From positions 1 to 45,994 of IMG/VR virus record IMGVR_UViG_3300046530_000118: 45,994 bases of DNA; one strand, given 5' to 3'. Both the position numbers and the translations under genes were made by a program. Under the pieces are notes generated by a model, which saw only the letters and a program-made list of their open reading frames with translations, did no database searches and was not told the origin of the DNA. This document shows, piece by piece, positions 23,484 to 33,012 of this stretch (within the stretch, counting starts at the first letter, position 1; the number at the start of each line of letters is the position of its first letter). Source of the DNA: a virus.

Positions 23484-24940
23484 GCAGAAAACATCAGTTA
23501 AACGCTCGGGCTGCGAAGGTGAACCAGCAGACCGATGCGGCGCGAAAGTCGTTCATGACGGGCGACAGCTTCCAGAACTTCACCGCCCGCGTGGGTCTGG
23601 GCACGAACAACCAGCACAGCGACAGCAGTTACGGCTTCAACTTCGTCAGTCGCAACCGCATCCAGATGGAAGCCGTTTACCGGTCCAGCTGGCTCGCCGG
23701 CCGGGCTGTTGACTGCCGTGCGAAGGACATGACCCGCGAAGGCATCGAGTTCAACTCGATCATGCCGCCAGAGGAAAAGGACAAGCTGTCCCGCGCCTTC
23801 GAGCGCCTGCAGATCTGGAAGGGGCTCTGTGACAACGAGAAGTGGTCGCGCCTCTACGGCGGATCCATTGCCGTGATGCTCATCGATGGCCAGCGTCCTG
23901 AAACGCCGCTGCGCCTGGACACGATCGGCCCCGGCCAGTTCAAAGGACTGCTGGTGCTCGACCGTTGGCTGGTGCAGCCGTCTTTGGAGAACCTGGTCAC
24001 TGAATACGGGCCGGACCTCGGCAAGCCGAAGTACTACACCGTGATTGCTGATGCCCAGGCACTGATCAACCAGAAGATCCATTACACCCGGGTGATTCGT
24101 CGTGAGGGTGTCGAGTTGCCGTACTGGCAGCGCATTGCCGAGAACGGTTGGGGCCAGTCGGTGCTTGAACGCCTGTGGGATCGCCTCGTGGCATTCGACA
24201 GCGTCACATCCGGTACGGCGCAACTGGTCTACAAGGCGCACCTACGGACCTACAAGGTCGAAAAGCTGCGCGAGCTGATCGCCACCGGCGGCCGAACCTT
24301 CGAGGCGCTGATCAAGCAGATCGACCTGATTCGGCAGTTCCAGTCTAACGAGGGGTTGACCCTCATGGACTCGACGGACGAGTTCGAGACGCACCAATAC
24401 AGCTTCAGCGGTTTGTCTGACGTGATCGACAAGTTCGGTGAGCAGGTATGTGGCGCCGTGGAGACGCCGGACATCATCCTGTTTGGCCAATCGCCGGGCG
24501 GCCTGAGCAACGGCGACGACAGTTCGGTGCGCATCTACTACGACGGCATCAAGGCCGATCAAGACTCGGCCCTGCGCCCGGGCTTAACGACCCTCTGCGA
24601 CGTGATCAGCCGTTCTGAACTGGGCAAGCCGCTGCCTGAGGGCTTCGCCTTCGATTTCGTGCCGTTGTGGCAACTGAGCGACACCGAGAAGGCCGAAATC
24701 GGCACCAAGGACACGAACTCGGTGGTTGCTGCCTATGACTCGCAGATCATCAGTCGTGCGACCGCACTCAAGGAACTTCGCCAGTCCAGCAACACCACTG
24801 GCCTCTGGTCGAACATCACCGACGATGAAATTACCGAAGCTGAGGCTGAACCGCCTCCGAGCCTTGGCGAAGGGGACTTGACCGATGAGCCTGGCAACCC
24901 GGGACAAGAAACGAAGCCCCAATCCGGTAAGGACGAGTAG
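23480..24940 (+). CDS. Portal protein (DUF1073 type)
   Basis: 486 residues. Portal proteins form the 12-fold ring through which DNA enters the head. The N-terminal [22 protein letters not shown] segment, the [15 protein letters not shown] stretch and the later [33 protein letters not shown] are characteristic of the DUF1073 portal family. The last 70 residues are acidic and proline-rich. The Acb1 anti-CBASS domain is not seen here, although databases may use that family name. It overlaps the head-morphogenesis gene by 56 bases. Confidence 0.92.
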   Translation: MSRKHQLNARAAKVNQQTDAARKSFMTGDSFQNFTARVGLGTNNQHSDSSYGFNFVSRNRIQMEAVYRSSWLAGRAVDCRAKDMTREGIEFNSIMPPEEKDKLSRAFERLQIWKGLCDNEKWSRLYGGSIAVMLIDGQRPETPLRLDTIGPGQFKGLLVLDRWLVQPSLENLVTEYGPDLGKPKYYTVIADAQALINQKIHYTRVIRREGVELPYWQRIAENGWGQSVLERLWDRLVAFDSVTSGTAQLVYKAHLRTYKVEKLRELIATGGRTFEALIKQIDLIRQFQSNEGLTLMDSTDEFETHQYSFSGLSDVIDKFGEQVCGAVETPDIILFGQSPGGLSNGDDSSVRIYYDGIKADQDSALRPGLTTLCDVISRSELGKPLPEGFAFDFVPLWQLSDTEKAEIGTKDTNSVVAAYDSQIISRATALKELRQSSNTTGLWSNITDDEITEAEAEPPPSLGEGDLTDEPGNPGQETKPQSGKDE

Positions 24941-25625
24941 GGCAGAACGGCAATACCAGACCTCGCTGTCGCAGGTGGCGCGCCAAGTGGGAAGCATCAT
25001 CAACGGCTTCCCACCTGGTGACCCCACCGTTGAGCCGACCATTGAGCACATGCTGAACCGCTATTCGGAGCTGCTGACCGACTGGGCCGTCTCGACGGCG
25101 AGCAAGATGATTGCCGAGGTCAACCAGCAGGACCGGAAGGCCTGGGCAACGCTCACTGAGCAGATGTCCCAGGCGCTCCGGCAGGAGATCCGGACCGCCC
25201 CCACCGGTGCGGCTATGCAGGGACTGCTTGCTGAGCAGGTCACGCTGATCAAGAGCATCCCGCTCGACGCCGCAAAGCGTGTGCACGAACTGACGCTGCA
25301 AGGCATCGAGGACGGCACCCGGGCCAGCGAGATTGCCAAGGAAATACAGCGCTCGGGCGATGTGGCCGAAAGCCGCGCCAAGTTGATCGCTCGCACTGAA
25401 GTATCCCGCACCGCTGCAACGCTGACAGAGGCCCGCGCCAAGTCGGTAGGCAGCGAGGGCTATATCTGGCGCACCTCTGGTGACAGCGACGTGCGCCACT
25501 CCCATAAGGAAATGAACGGCAAGTTTGTTCGTTGGGACTCGCCGCCCACCCTGGACAAACTCACCGGACATGCCGGCTGCCTGCCGAACTGCCGCTGCTA
25601 CCCAGACCCCGTTATCCCTGAGTGA
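24885..25625 (+). CDS. Head morphogenesis protein (Mu F-like)
   Basis: 246 residues. The C-terminal half has the Mu gpF/SPP1 gp7 signature: KLIARTEVSRTAATLTEARA, then WRTSGDSDVRHSHKEMNGK and the cysteine pair GCLPNCRCYPDP. It is a minor head protein needed to assemble or eject properly. It starts within the end of the portal gene (56-base overlap, frame +1), with gggg nearby as ribosome site, so translation is probably coupled. Confidence 0.92.
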   Translation: MSLATRDKKRSPNPVRTSRAERQYQTSLSQVARQVGSIINGFPPGDPTVEPTIEHMLNRYSELLTDWAVSTASKMIAEVNQQDRKAWATLTEQMSQALRQEIRTAPTGAAMQGLLAEQVTLIKSIPLDAAKRVHELTLQGIEDGTRASEIAKEIQRSGDVAESRAKLIARTEVSRTAATLTEARAKSVGSEGYIWRTSGDSDVRHSHKEMNGKFVRWDSPPTLDKLTGHAGCLPNCRCYPDPVIPE

Positions 25626-25631
25626 ACCCCT

Positions 25632-26945
25632 ATGCACGTTAGAACCCAAGACGAGGCTGGGCGCTGGTTTGCGCCTGAACGCCTGAGCGCTCGGCAGCGG
25701 ATGACGCCAGAAGGCTTCCTGCTGTGCGAGGCGGTGCCCATCGCTCGCACCGGAACGCTGATCTACGACGAGAGCGAACTGGTCAACGACGATGGCCCAA
25801 TCGTCCAGGGCGGCGACGGCGGTCTTGTGACCATTGAGCGCAACCCCGATGAGGTGTTTCGCGCCGAGACCATCGCCAGCTTCGAAGGCAAGCCAGTCAC
25901 CCTGAGCCACCCCGATGACTTCGTTTCGCCGGCCAACTGGCGCGAGCTGAGCATGGGGATCACCCAAAACGTGCGCCAGGGTGAGGGCATCGAAAGCGAC
26001 CTGATGATCGCCGACCTGCTGATCACCGACTCCGCGGCCATCGAAGAAGTGCGCAGCGGGCTCCGGCAGGTGTCCTGCGGGTATGACGCCGAATACGAAC
26101 AACTGGCAGTCGGTCGCGGCCGCCAGACAAACATCGTGGGTAACCACGTAGCCCTGGTAGAGCGCGGCCGCTGTGGCCCGCGATGTGCAATTGGAGATTC
26201 CGAAGTGGCCAAGACGACTGATGCAAAACCGAAACGCACCTGGCGTGACCGGGTAATGACTGCCTTCCGCGCGAAGGACGAAGCCGCACTGGAAGAGGCG
26301 CTGCAAGGCGCCGAGGCCAGCGATGAGGACGAAGACGACAGTAAGGACGACGCCAAAGCCAAGACCGGCGACTCCGCAACGCTCGACTCGATCCTCAAAG
26401 CCATCAAATCCATGGATAAGCGCGTGGGCGACATGGAAGCCGAGGTGAAGAAAATCACCGAGGACGAAGAGTCGGACGATGAGGGCAAGTCGAAGACCAA
26501 CGACGACATCCTCGAAGCCGAAGAGGCTGCGAAGAACGCCGAAGCCTCGGGCAAAACCTACACCGGTGACGCTGAGGTCATGACTGATCTTCGCTCCCGC
26601 GCCGAGATCATCGCTCCGGGCATCAGCTTCCATACCCGCGACGCGAAGACCAAGACTTCCGACCATGTTTGCACCTGCCAGCGCCTGGCGCTGACCAAGG
26701 CCATGCAGACCGGTGACGGCAAGTCGCTGGTCGAGCCGTTCCTGGCTGGCCGAGACCTGTCGAAGATGACCGCCGACCAGGTGGCCGCGACCTTCGTCGG
26801 TGTCACCGAATTCGCCAAGCTGCAGAACAACGCGGCTGGCGCCCGCACTTCCGTCACCACCAAAGACTTCGGCCGTGCCCCACAGAGCGTGGCCGAGATC
26901 AACCAACGCAACCGTGAATTTTGGAACGGCTCGGGCCGTAACTGA
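25632..26945 (+). CDS. Prohead protease fused to scaffold (DUF2213)
   Basis: 437 residues. The N-terminal 190 form a DUF2213 protease-like domain: LSHPDDFVSPANW (candidate His), QVSCGYDAEYEQL (candidate Ser) and NHVALVERGRCG. The middle (about 195-305) is an acidic, lysine-rich scaffold-like coiled coil with many D, E and K. The C-terminal 130 residues are globular (AEIIAPGISFHTRDA; FVGVTEFAKLQNNAAG). One gene therefore probably supplies both maturation protease and scaffold for the capsid encoded downstream. Confidence 0.88.
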   Translation: MHVRTQDEAGRWFAPERLSARQRMTPEGFLLCEAVPIARTGTLIYDESELVNDDGPIVQGGDGGLVTIERNPDEVFRAETIASFEGKPVTLSHPDDFVSPANWRELSMGITQNVRQGEGIESDLMIADLLITDSAAIEEVRSGLRQVSCGYDAEYEQLAVGRGRQTNIVGNHVALVERGRCGPRCAIGDSEVAKTTDAKPKRTWRDRVMTAFRAKDEAALEEALQGAEASDEDEDDSKDDAKAKTGDSATLDSILKAIKSMDKRVGDMEAEVKKITEDEESDDEGKSKTNDDILEAEEAAKNAEASGKTYTGDAEVMTDLRSRAEIIAPGISFHTRDAKTKTSDHVCTCQRLALTKAMQTGDGKSLVEPFLAGRDLSKMTADQVAATFVGVTEFAKLQNNAAGARTSVTTKDFGRAPQSVAEINQRNREFWNGSGRN

Positions 26946-26956
26946 GGATATCCCCC

Positions 26957-27451
26957 ATGGGTAACGCATTTCTGTATCGCATGCCTGCGGGCATTCCAGG
27001 CGACGTCACTCGCGCCAGTCAATCGACCATCGAGCCTGTGTTCCTGGACTCGGCCACCCCGTTCGCGGGCTATGGCCTGTTCGGCAAGATCGTGGCCGGC
27101 AAGTTCGTGCCGTTCGGCGCGGGCGACACCAACGGCGCCGAATACGGCCTGTTCACTCGCCCTTATCCAATCACTGGTGGCTCGGGTTCCGATCCGCTCG
27201 GCACCGCAACCCCACCAACCAAGGGCGTCGCCGATGTCCTGCGCCGCGGCTACATGACCGTGAAGCTGAACGCTGGTACCGCGTCGAAGGACAGTCAGGT
27301 GTATGTCCGTGTAGCTGCTGCTGCCGCCGGCAAGCCAATTGGCGGTATCGAAGCCGTCGCTGACAGCACCAACACGGTCGCGATCACTCTCGCGTCTTTC
27401 ATGGGCCCGGCGGACGCCTCTGGCAACGTCGAAATCCAGTACAACATCTAA
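26957..27451 (+). CDS. Head cement or decoration protein
   Basis: 164 residues, mainly beta and glycine/alanine-rich (YGLFGKIVAGKFVPFGAGDT; VRVAAAAAGKPIGGI). Its place between scaffold/protease and major capsid, and its build, fit the structural cement (gp24-like) proteins of DUF2184-capsid phages, which clamp capsid subunits. No catalytic motif is present. Confidence 0.8.
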   Translation: MGNAFLYRMPAGIPGDVTRASQSTIEPVFLDSATPFAGYGLFGKIVAGKFVPFGAGDTNGAEYGLFTRPYPITGGSGSDPLGTATPPTKGVADVLRRGYMTVKLNAGTASKDSQVYVRVAAAAAGKPIGGIEAVADSTNTVAITLASFMGPADASGNVEIQYNI

Positions 27452-27463
27452 GGGGAACGCTCG

Positions 27464-28462
27464 ATGAGCAATTTGATTCTGCCGCGCTCGATCAAGCGCG
27501 CCCACACCCGCGACGGCCTGATGACGTTCGATGCTCAAACCATCGACTCGACCGGCGTGTTCCTGATCGGTGAACTGGAGCGACTCGACCAGAACCTGCA
27601 CGGACCACTGGCCTCTGTGACCTGGTCCCGCGACATCATGCTGCGTGAAGACGTGAGCATCGCGGACGAACTGTCCAGCTTCACCAACAGCACCTTTGCT
27701 GCCGTCGGTGGTACCAGCCCGAACGGCAAGGCCTGGATTGGGAAGGACTCCAGCGCTATCGCAAGCCTGGGTCTGGACATTGGCAAGACCGCCAAGCCGC
27801 TGAGCCTGTGGGGCATGGAGTTGTCCTGGACCCTGCCAGAGCTGGCATCCGCCCAACAACTCGGCCGTCCGGTGGACAGCCAGAAGTTCTCCGGCATGCA
27901 GCTCAAGCACAACATGGACATCGACGAGCAGGTCTACATTGGTGACACCGAGTTGGGTGAAACCGGCCTTGTGAACTCCACCGTTGTGACCAACGTCAGC
28001 AACGCCATCACCGGCAACTGGGGCACCGCAACGCCCGACCAGATCCTGGCCGACGTGAACGATCTGCTGAACAGCGTCTGGGCGGCATCCGGTTTCGCCA
28101 TCTGCCCGAGCGAGCTGCGCCTCGACCCAGTCAGCTACAGCAAGCTGGTCAGCCGCATCGTGTCGACCGCCGGCAACATCTCGATCATCGAGTACCTCAA
28201 GGTGAACAGCCTGTCGAACTCGATCAACGGCCGGCCGCTGAACATCCAGCCGCTGAAATGGCTGACCGGTCGCGGCGCTTCCAGCACCAACCGCATGATG
28301 GCGTACACCAACGAGAAGGATCGTGTGCGCTTCCCTCTGGTGCCGCTGCAGCGTACCCCGCTGGAATATCGCGGCATCCGTCAGATCACCACCTACTACG
28401 GCCGCTTGGGCGTGGTGGAAGTGGTCTACCCAGAAACTGTCGGCTACCGTGACGGCATCTAA
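27464..28462 (+). CDS. Major capsid protein (DUF2184)
   Basis: 332 residues. It forms the icosahedral shell. Family features include the N-terminal WSRDIMLREDVSIADELSSF, the segment LSLWGMELSWTLPELASAQ and the C-terminal YYGRLGVVEVVYPETVGYRDGI. The length fits DUF2184 capsid proteins, which keep an HK97-like fold without the large cleaved delta domain because a separate scaffold precedes them. It has a good ribosome site (aaggggaacgctcg). Confidence 0.94.
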   Translation: MSNLILPRSIKRAHTRDGLMTFDAQTIDSTGVFLIGELERLDQNLHGPLASVTWSRDIMLREDVSIADELSSFTNSTFAAVGGTSPNGKAWIGKDSSAIASLGLDIGKTAKPLSLWGMELSWTLPELASAQQLGRPVDSQKFSGMQLKHNMDIDEQVYIGDTELGETGLVNSTVVTNVSNAITGNWGTATPDQILADVNDLLNSVWAASGFAICPSELRLDPVSYSKLVSRIVSTAGNISIIEYLKVNSLSNSINGRPLNIQPLKWLTGRGASSTNRMMAYTNEKDRVRFPLVPLQRTPLEYRGIRQITTYYGRLGVVEVVYPETVGYRDGI

Positions 28463-28472
28463 GGAGAGCGCA

Positions 28473-28787
28473 ATGAAATTCATCAATGTGCTCAAGAGCT
28501 TCAAGCTCAACCTGGCCGAAGGCGTGTTGCGCGACTTCGAATCCGGCCTGCATGAGGTCGAGGACGAGATTGCGGCTCACTGGTACGTGGCCGCAAACTC
28601 GGAACCGCTGACCACCAAACAGGCCAAGGCCTTGCAGGGTGACAACGGCGACGACGACCAAGCCAAAGCTGACGCGGATGCCAAAGCGAAGGCCGAGGCC
28701 GATGCCAAGGCAAAATCCGATGCAGACGCAAAAGCTGAAGCCGATGCGAAGGCCAAAGCTGACGCGGATGCCAAAGCGAAGGTTTAA
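28473..28787 (+). CDS. Small virion-region protein with Ala/Lys/Asp repeat tail
   Basis: 104 residues from the ATG at 28473 (aaggagag upstream). The first 60 form a small domain (INVLKSFKLNLAEGVLRDF; DEIAAHWYVAANSEPL). The last 42 are tandem AKADADAKAKAEAD-type units forming a charged helix like those of TolA. The DNA has a 31-base exact repeat (28662-28692 and 28752-28782), so the tail length could change by recombination. It lies between capsid and connector genes. The function is unknown. Confidence 0.8.
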   Translation: MKFINVLKSFKLNLAEGVLRDFESGLHEVEDEIAAHWYVAANSEPLTTKQAKALQGDNGDDDQAKADADAKAKAEADAKAKSDADAKAEADAKAKADADAKAKV

Positions 28788-28789
28788 CA

Positions 28790-29173
28790 ATGGACGCAGC
28801 CCAGTTCCGCGCGGACTTCCCCGAGTTCAGCGATACCACCAAATACCCGGACTCAGCCGTCGACCTGTGGCTGAGCCTGGGCGAAAAGACGCTTGCGCCT
28901 GATCGATGGTGCGACTATCTGGACCTAGGCCTTGAGTTGTTCATTGCCCACAACCTGGCCGTCGCCGCCGGCAACCAGCTCACGGCGGCAGTCGGTGGAG
29001 CGCCCGGGCAGGTGAAAGGTCCTCTGACATCGAAGTCGGTGGACAAGGTCAGCGCGGGTTACGACACGGGCGCCGTCGCGCTTCAGGACGGTGGCTTCTT
29101 CAACCTGACTACCTACGGTATCCAGTACCTGCAACTGGCCCGCATGGTCGGCACTGGGGGGATTCAGCTTTGA
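28790..29173 (+). CDS. Head-tail adaptor (DUF4054)
   Basis: 127 residues. The start FRADFPEFSDTTKYPDSAVD and the helix-rich remainder (LDLGLELFIAHNLAVAAG; TTYGIQYLQLARMVGTGG) match DUF4054 proteins, which occupy the adaptor position under the portal. It overlaps the next gene at its stop. Its place in the connector cluster supports the call. Confidence 0.88.
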   Translation: MDAAQFRADFPEFSDTTKYPDSAVDLWLSLGEKTLAPDRWCDYLDLGLELFIAHNLAVAAGNQLTAAVGGAPGQVKGPLTSKSVDKVSAGYDTGAVALQDGGFFNLTTYGIQYLQLARMVGTGGIQL

Positions 29174-29652
29174 GCATGAAGATCACCACCGACAATGTGG
29201 CCAAGGTGCTGGCTTCCATTCAGGAACTCGCCGGAAAGCAGGTGCTGGTGGGCATCCCGGCGACAAAGGCTGAGCGCGAGGATGGCGAGCCCATCAACAA
29301 CGCTCAATTGGGCTACATCCACGAATATGGCGCGCCTGCTTCGAATATCCCGGCGCGCCCGTTCCTGATACCAGGTGTTGCGCACGCGCAGGAAAGCATC
29401 AACAACCACCTGCAGAAAGCCGCAAAGGCAGCAATGAGCGGCAATGATGAGAAGGTGGATACCGAGCTGAACGCCACTGGGCTGATTGCCCAGGCGGGCG
29501 CGCGCAACGAGATCAATAACGGCAACTTCGAAGCGCTGTCTGCCAGAACCTTGGCTGATCGGCGCAAGCGTGGTCGTACAGGCGACAAGCCGCTGATAGA
29601 CACCGGTCAGCTACGCAACTCCATCACCTACGTGATTCGCAAAAAGGAGTGA
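29170..29652 (+). CDS. Tail completion/connector protein (gp10-like)
   Basis: 160 residues if the TTG at 29170 is used (overlapping the upstream stop), or 158 from the ATG at 29176. The sequence has the HK97 gp10-like pattern: VLVGIPATKAEREDGEPINNAQLGYIHEYG, PARPFLIPGV, and an end LIDTGQLRNSITYVIRKK. Such proteins join head connector and tail. Confidence 0.85.
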   Translation: MSMKITTDNVAKVLASIQELAGKQVLVGIPATKAEREDGEPINNAQLGYIHEYGAPASNIPARPFLIPGVAHAQESINNHLQKAAKAAMSGNDEKVDTELNATGLIAQAGARNEINNGNFEALSARTLADRRKRGRTGDKPLIDTGQLRNSITYVIRKKE

Positions 29653-29655
29653 TCC

Positions 29656-30027
29656 ATGGCACAGCTCGACGTGTCGGACGTCCTCCTTGACCCTGACTTC
29701 ATGGACACGGGCCTGATCTGCAAACGCTCAGTCCAGACAGTCGGTGATAACGGCAGGACGACCACCAGTGATACCAGCACGCCGTTCGCCGGCGTGGTCA
29801 CCAGCGACAAGGGAGACATCCTTGAGCGCCTGGCGGGGGCCGAGCGCAAAAAGGGCTCGATCACCATCCACACCATTTTCCCGCTGACGGCCGGTGAGGG
29901 CGATACCACCGCCGACATCGTCACCTGGCGCGGAAAGACCTACACAGTTTCGAACGTCAACGACTACCAGCATTTCGGCCGCGGCTTTGTCTGCGCGACC
30001 TGCGATCTTCTACCTCTGGCGGGATAA
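29656..30027 (+). CDS. Head-closure or stopper-type connector protein
   Basis: 123 residues, a compact beta protein (VTSDKGDILERLAGAERKKG; DIVTWRGKTYTVSNVNDYQHF). The motif TWRGKTYTV and the position between the gp10-like and neck genes fit a head-closure protein. No catalytic residues are seen. Confidence 0.75.
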   Translation: MAQLDVSDVLLDPDFMDTGLICKRSVQTVGDNGRTTTSDTSTPFAGVVTSDKGDILERLAGAERKKGSITIHTIFPLTAGEGDTTADIVTWRGKTYTVSNVNDYQHFGRGFVCATCDLLPLAG

Positions 30028-30030
30028 CTC

Positions 30031-30582
30031 ATGGCAAACACCTCAGCAACCGGCGGGTATCTCGCGCCGGCGGGGACACCTGCGCCAACGGAAGACACCG
30101 ACCTTGAAGACGTTCTGCAAGCGATGGTGGTGGGTGTCAGTGGCATGGCGGGCAAGTTCGTCAGGCCGCGCTGGCAGGAAAAACCACCGAAGCAGCCAGA
30201 GTCAAACATCAATTGGTGCGCGATCGGTGTACACGAAACCAAGACCATTGCTAACCCGGCCATTGATCATGACGGCTCGGACGATGGTCACGATCAGTAC
30301 CAGATGCACGAAGAGCTTGAGGTGCTGTGCTCGTTCTACGGCCCGCAGGCCCAGGCCTACGCCTCCATCCTGCGTGACGGCATCTTCATCCCCCAGAACA
30401 GCGAAGCAGTGAAAGCCCTGCGCATGGCGTTCTACGGTGCCTCGGACATTCGCCCGGTACCGGAGCTGGTCAACCAGCAGTGGGTTCGCCGCTACGACCT
30501 CTTCATCTACATGCGCCGCCAAGTCGTGCGCGTCTACCCAGTGCTCAACATCCTGTCGGCTGATCCAGAAATCGTCGACTGA
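30031..30582 (+). CDS. Neck/tail-terminator protein
   Basis: 183 residues. The core (WCAIGVHETKTIANPAID; HEELEVLCSFYGPQAQAYAS; LVNQQWVRRYDLFIYMRRQV) resembles the neck or tail-terminator proteins (LIC_12616-like) that precede the sheath gene in phages with DUF3383 sheaths. It would cap the tail tube and bind the head connector. Confidence 0.8.
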   Translation: MANTSATGGYLAPAGTPAPTEDTDLEDVLQAMVVGVSGMAGKFVRPRWQEKPPKQPESNINWCAIGVHETKTIANPAIDHDGSDDGHDQYQMHEELEVLCSFYGPQAQAYASILRDGIFIPQNSEAVKALRMAFYGASDIRPVPELVNQQWVRRYDLFIYMRRQVVRVYPVLNILSADPEIVD

Positions 30583-30603
30583 TCAACATCCCCGGAGAAC
30601 TCA

Positions 30604-32082
30604 ATGCCAACTCTCGCCGTTTCGGACGTCGTGAACGTCCAGATCGTCATGTCTCCAAAGGCGGCCGCAACTCGTGACTTCGGGGCGCTGCTGATCCTTG
30701 GCTCGTCGAACGTCATCGACACGAACGAGCGCATCCGCAAATACTCGACACTCGATGCCGTGGCTTCGGACTTTGGTACCACTGCGCCGGAATACTTGGC
30801 CGCGAATCTGTACTTCAGCCAGTCGCCTCAACCGGCAATTCTGTACATCGGTCGCTGGGCCAAGACCGCATCCTCCGCTCGCCTGAATGGCGGTGCGCTA
30901 TCCGTGGCTCAACAGGCCATGTCGAACTTCACGCCCATCACTACCGGCTCGATGAAGATCACCGTCGACGGGACCTTGAAGACCTTGTCGACGCTGAATT
31001 TCAGTTCAGCTGCGAACCTGAACGCTGTAGCGACCGTGATTACCACGGCGCTTGCCGGCGCGGTCTGTGTTTGGAATGCCAACTTCAGCCGATTCGAGAT
31101 CACCAGCTCCACCACTGGCGTTACCTCGACGCTGACCTACGCCAGCACTACTGGCTCGGGGGTGGACGTGTCTACGCTGCTCGGCCTGCAAACAGGCCAG
31201 GCGTCCCCGCCGGTGAATGGCGCAGCACTGGAAACACTACTGTCGTGCGTCACTTATCTGACCAACTTCTCGACTCAGTGGTACGGCCTGCAGATCGCAG
31301 ATACCAGCCCGACGGATGCCGATATCTTGGGGGTTTCCGCCTTCATCGAAGGGGCCAGCCCGTCGCGCATCTTCGGCGTGACCACCCAGAACGCCTTGGC
31401 ACTCGACGGCACCAGCACCACGGATTTGGCGTACAAGCTCGACGCGGCGAACTACAAGCGCACGTTCAGCCAATACTCTAGTTCCAGCCCGTATGCTACG
31501 GCGTCGATCTTCGGCCGGGCCTTCACCGTCAACTTCCAAGGCAACAACACAACCATCACCCTGAAGTTCAAGCAGGAGCCCGGCATCACTGCTGAGAATC
31601 TGAACCCGACGCAGGCCGCGGCCTTGAAAGCGAAAAGCTGCAACGTGTTCGTCAACTACAACAACGACACGGCAATCATTCAGGAAGGCGTGATGGCCAA
31701 CGGGTACTTCTTCGACGAAGTGCACGGGCTGGACTGGCTGCAAAACGATATCCAGACCGCGGTCTACAACTTGCTCTACACCAGCCCAACGAAAGTCCCA
31801 CAGACAAACCCAGGGGTCAACCGCATCGTCACCACGATCGATAGCCGTTGCGACCAGGCTGTAAACAATGGCCTGGCCGCACCAGGTCAGTGGAATGGTC
31901 CTGATGTGGGTGCGATCACCTCCGGCCAGTACCTGACCAAGGGCTACTACGTCTTCGCCAACCCCATCGATACCCAGTCTCAGGCTGATCGCGAGGCCCG
32001 CAAAGCGCCGGTCATTCAGGTTGCCTTGAAACTCGCTGGCGCGGTGCATTTCGCCAACGTCATCGTCAACGTCAACCGCTGA
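30604..32082 (+). CDS. Tail sheath protein (DUF3383)
   Basis: 492 residues. The DUF3383 family forms the contractile sheath of certain myoviruses. Characteristic stretches are [20 protein letters not shown], the [16 protein letters not shown] segment, and near the end [21 protein letters not shown]. Together with the tube protein behind it, this identifies the particle as contractile-tailed. The conserved C-terminal half presumably makes the interlocked sheath mesh. Confidence 0.93.
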   Translation: MPTLAVSDVVNVQIVMSPKAAATRDFGALLILGSSNVIDTNERIRKYSTLDAVASDFGTTAPEYLAANLYFSQSPQPAILYIGRWAKTASSARLNGGALSVAQQAMSNFTPITTGSMKITVDGTLKTLSTLNFSSAANLNAVATVITTALAGAVCVWNANFSRFEITSSTTGVTSTLTYASTTGSGVDVSTLLGLQTGQASPPVNGAALETLLSCVTYLTNFSTQWYGLQIADTSPTDADILGVSAFIEGASPSRIFGVTTQNALALDGTSTTDLAYKLDAANYKRTFSQYSSSSPYATASIFGRAFTVNFQGNNTTITLKFKQEPGITAENLNPTQAAALKAKSCNVFVNYNNDTAIIQEGVMANGYFFDEVHGLDWLQNDIQTAVYNLLYTSPTKVPQTNPGVNRIVTTIDSRCDQAVNNGLAAPGQWNGPDVGAITSGQYLTKGYYVFANPIDTQSQADREARKAPVIQVALKLAGAVHFANVIVNVNR

Positions 32083-32098
32083 TCGGAGCTGATCACCT

Positions 32099-32539
32099 AT
32101 GGCTACTTATAGCTTTCTCGATGTGAACGCGACCCTGGTCGGCGCCGGTGCAGTGATCGACCTCGGTGCGGGATCGGCCAATGCCGAAGAGGGGATCTCG
32201 ACCTCGATGGTGGACGACAAGAACACCATGCTGATTGGTGCCGACGGCGAGGGCATGCACTCGTTGCATGCCGGCAAGTCCGGCACCGTTACTGTGCGCC
32301 TGCTCAAAACCTCGCCGCAGAATGCGAAGTTGATGGCACTGTACGACGCGCAAGGCCTGAGCTCGTCGCTTTGGGGACAAAACGTCATCACCATCACGAA
32401 CAACGCCAGCGGCGACGCCATCGGCTGCCGCAGCTGCGCATTCAAGAAACGTCCAGACCTGAACTACAAGAAGGACGGCGACATTGTCGAATGGGTCTTC
32501 GACGCCATCAAAATCGACGCAATTCTGGGTACTTACTGA
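32099..32539 (+). CDS. Tail tube protein (DUF3277)
   Basis: 146 residues. A beta protein beginning MATYSFLDVNATLVGAGAVI and containing VTVRLLKTSPQNAKLM and PDLNYKKDGDIVEWVFDA, matching DUF3277 proteins that follow DUF3383 sheaths. It stacks in rings to form the inner tube. It shares its last base with the start of the chaperone gene. Confidence 0.92.
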   Translation: MATYSFLDVNATLVGAGAVIDLGAGSANAEEGISTSMVDDKNTMLIGADGEGMHSLHAGKSGTVTVRLLKTSPQNAKLMALYDAQGLSSSLWGQNVITITNNASGDAIGCRSCAFKKRPDLNYKKDGDIVEWVFDAIKIDAILGTY

Positions 32540-33012
32540 TGAGCGACTTCGAACTTGGCGCCGATACATTCCGGATCGGCAAGTTAAACGCCTTTCAGCA
32601 ATTCCACCTGTCGCGCAAGGTCGCGCCGATCATCCCTACGCTGATCCCGCTTTTCTTGAAGCTCAAAAAGGCGCCAATGCAAGTGGCCGCAGACGGCGAC
32701 TTGTCAGCGGTTGCACAAATGCCGCTCAGTGGCGACTTGGGCGCACTGGCCGAAATGCTTCAGCCGTTCGCCGATGGTATCGCCGGTATGCCCGACGAAA
32801 CCGCGGAATTCATCCTCTCGACCTGCCTTAGCGTTGTTCAGCGCAAGCAGGGCGTGTCCTGGTTCCCGATCTGGAATGCCAGTCAGAACGTCTGCATGTT
32901 CGATGACCTCGACCTGGGCGTGATGATGAAGCTGGCCGTCCGGGTGATCACCGAGTCTCTCGGCCCTTTCTTACAAGGGATGCTTACCGGCCGGGGCACT
33001 CCCAAGGGCTGA
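32539..33012 (+). CDS. Tail assembly chaperone, short form
   Basis: 157 residues, starting inside the stop of the tube gene (TGATG). A mostly helical protein (LNAFQQFHLSRKVAPIIPTL; GALAEMLQPFADGIAGMP; ETAEFILSTCLSVVQRKQG) in the classical place between tube and tape measure, where phages make two nested chaperones, G and GT. It contains a canonical slippery heptamer at codons 143-144 (32964-32970). It ends in GRGTPKG at 33012 when no shift occurs. Confidence 0.85.
   Translation: MSDFELGADTFRIGKLNAFQQFHLSRKVAPIIPTLIPLFLKLKKAPMQVAADGDLSAVAQMPLSGDLGALAEMLQPFADGIAGMPDETAEFILSTCLSVVQRKQGVSWFPIWNASQNVCMFDDLDLGVMMKLAVRVITESLGPFLQGMLTGRGTPKG

Noticed and set aside
23480-24940. Anti-CBASS function for the portal-family gene
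   Set aside because: The DUF1073 family name is linked to Acb1 in some annotations, but the sequence is a full portal with no Acb1-like phosphodiesterase motif (two HxT/HxS) that I can see.
24831-26969. A 712-codon open frame on the minus strand across portal, head and scaffold genes
   Set aside because: It is exactly antisense to three clear structural genes, has low-complexity H/G/V/L-rich translation and no known motif. Long antisense frames are expected in G+C-rich DNA with strong third-base bias.
26558-28510. A 650-codon open frame on the minus strand opposite the capsid gene
   Set aside because: Same reason: antisense to the cement and major capsid genes, with no protein-like features.
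28662-28782. Possible CRISPR-like repeat array
   Set aside because: Only two exact 31-base copies inside a coding tail of repeated Ala/Lys/Asp codons, with no regular spacers and no cas genes.
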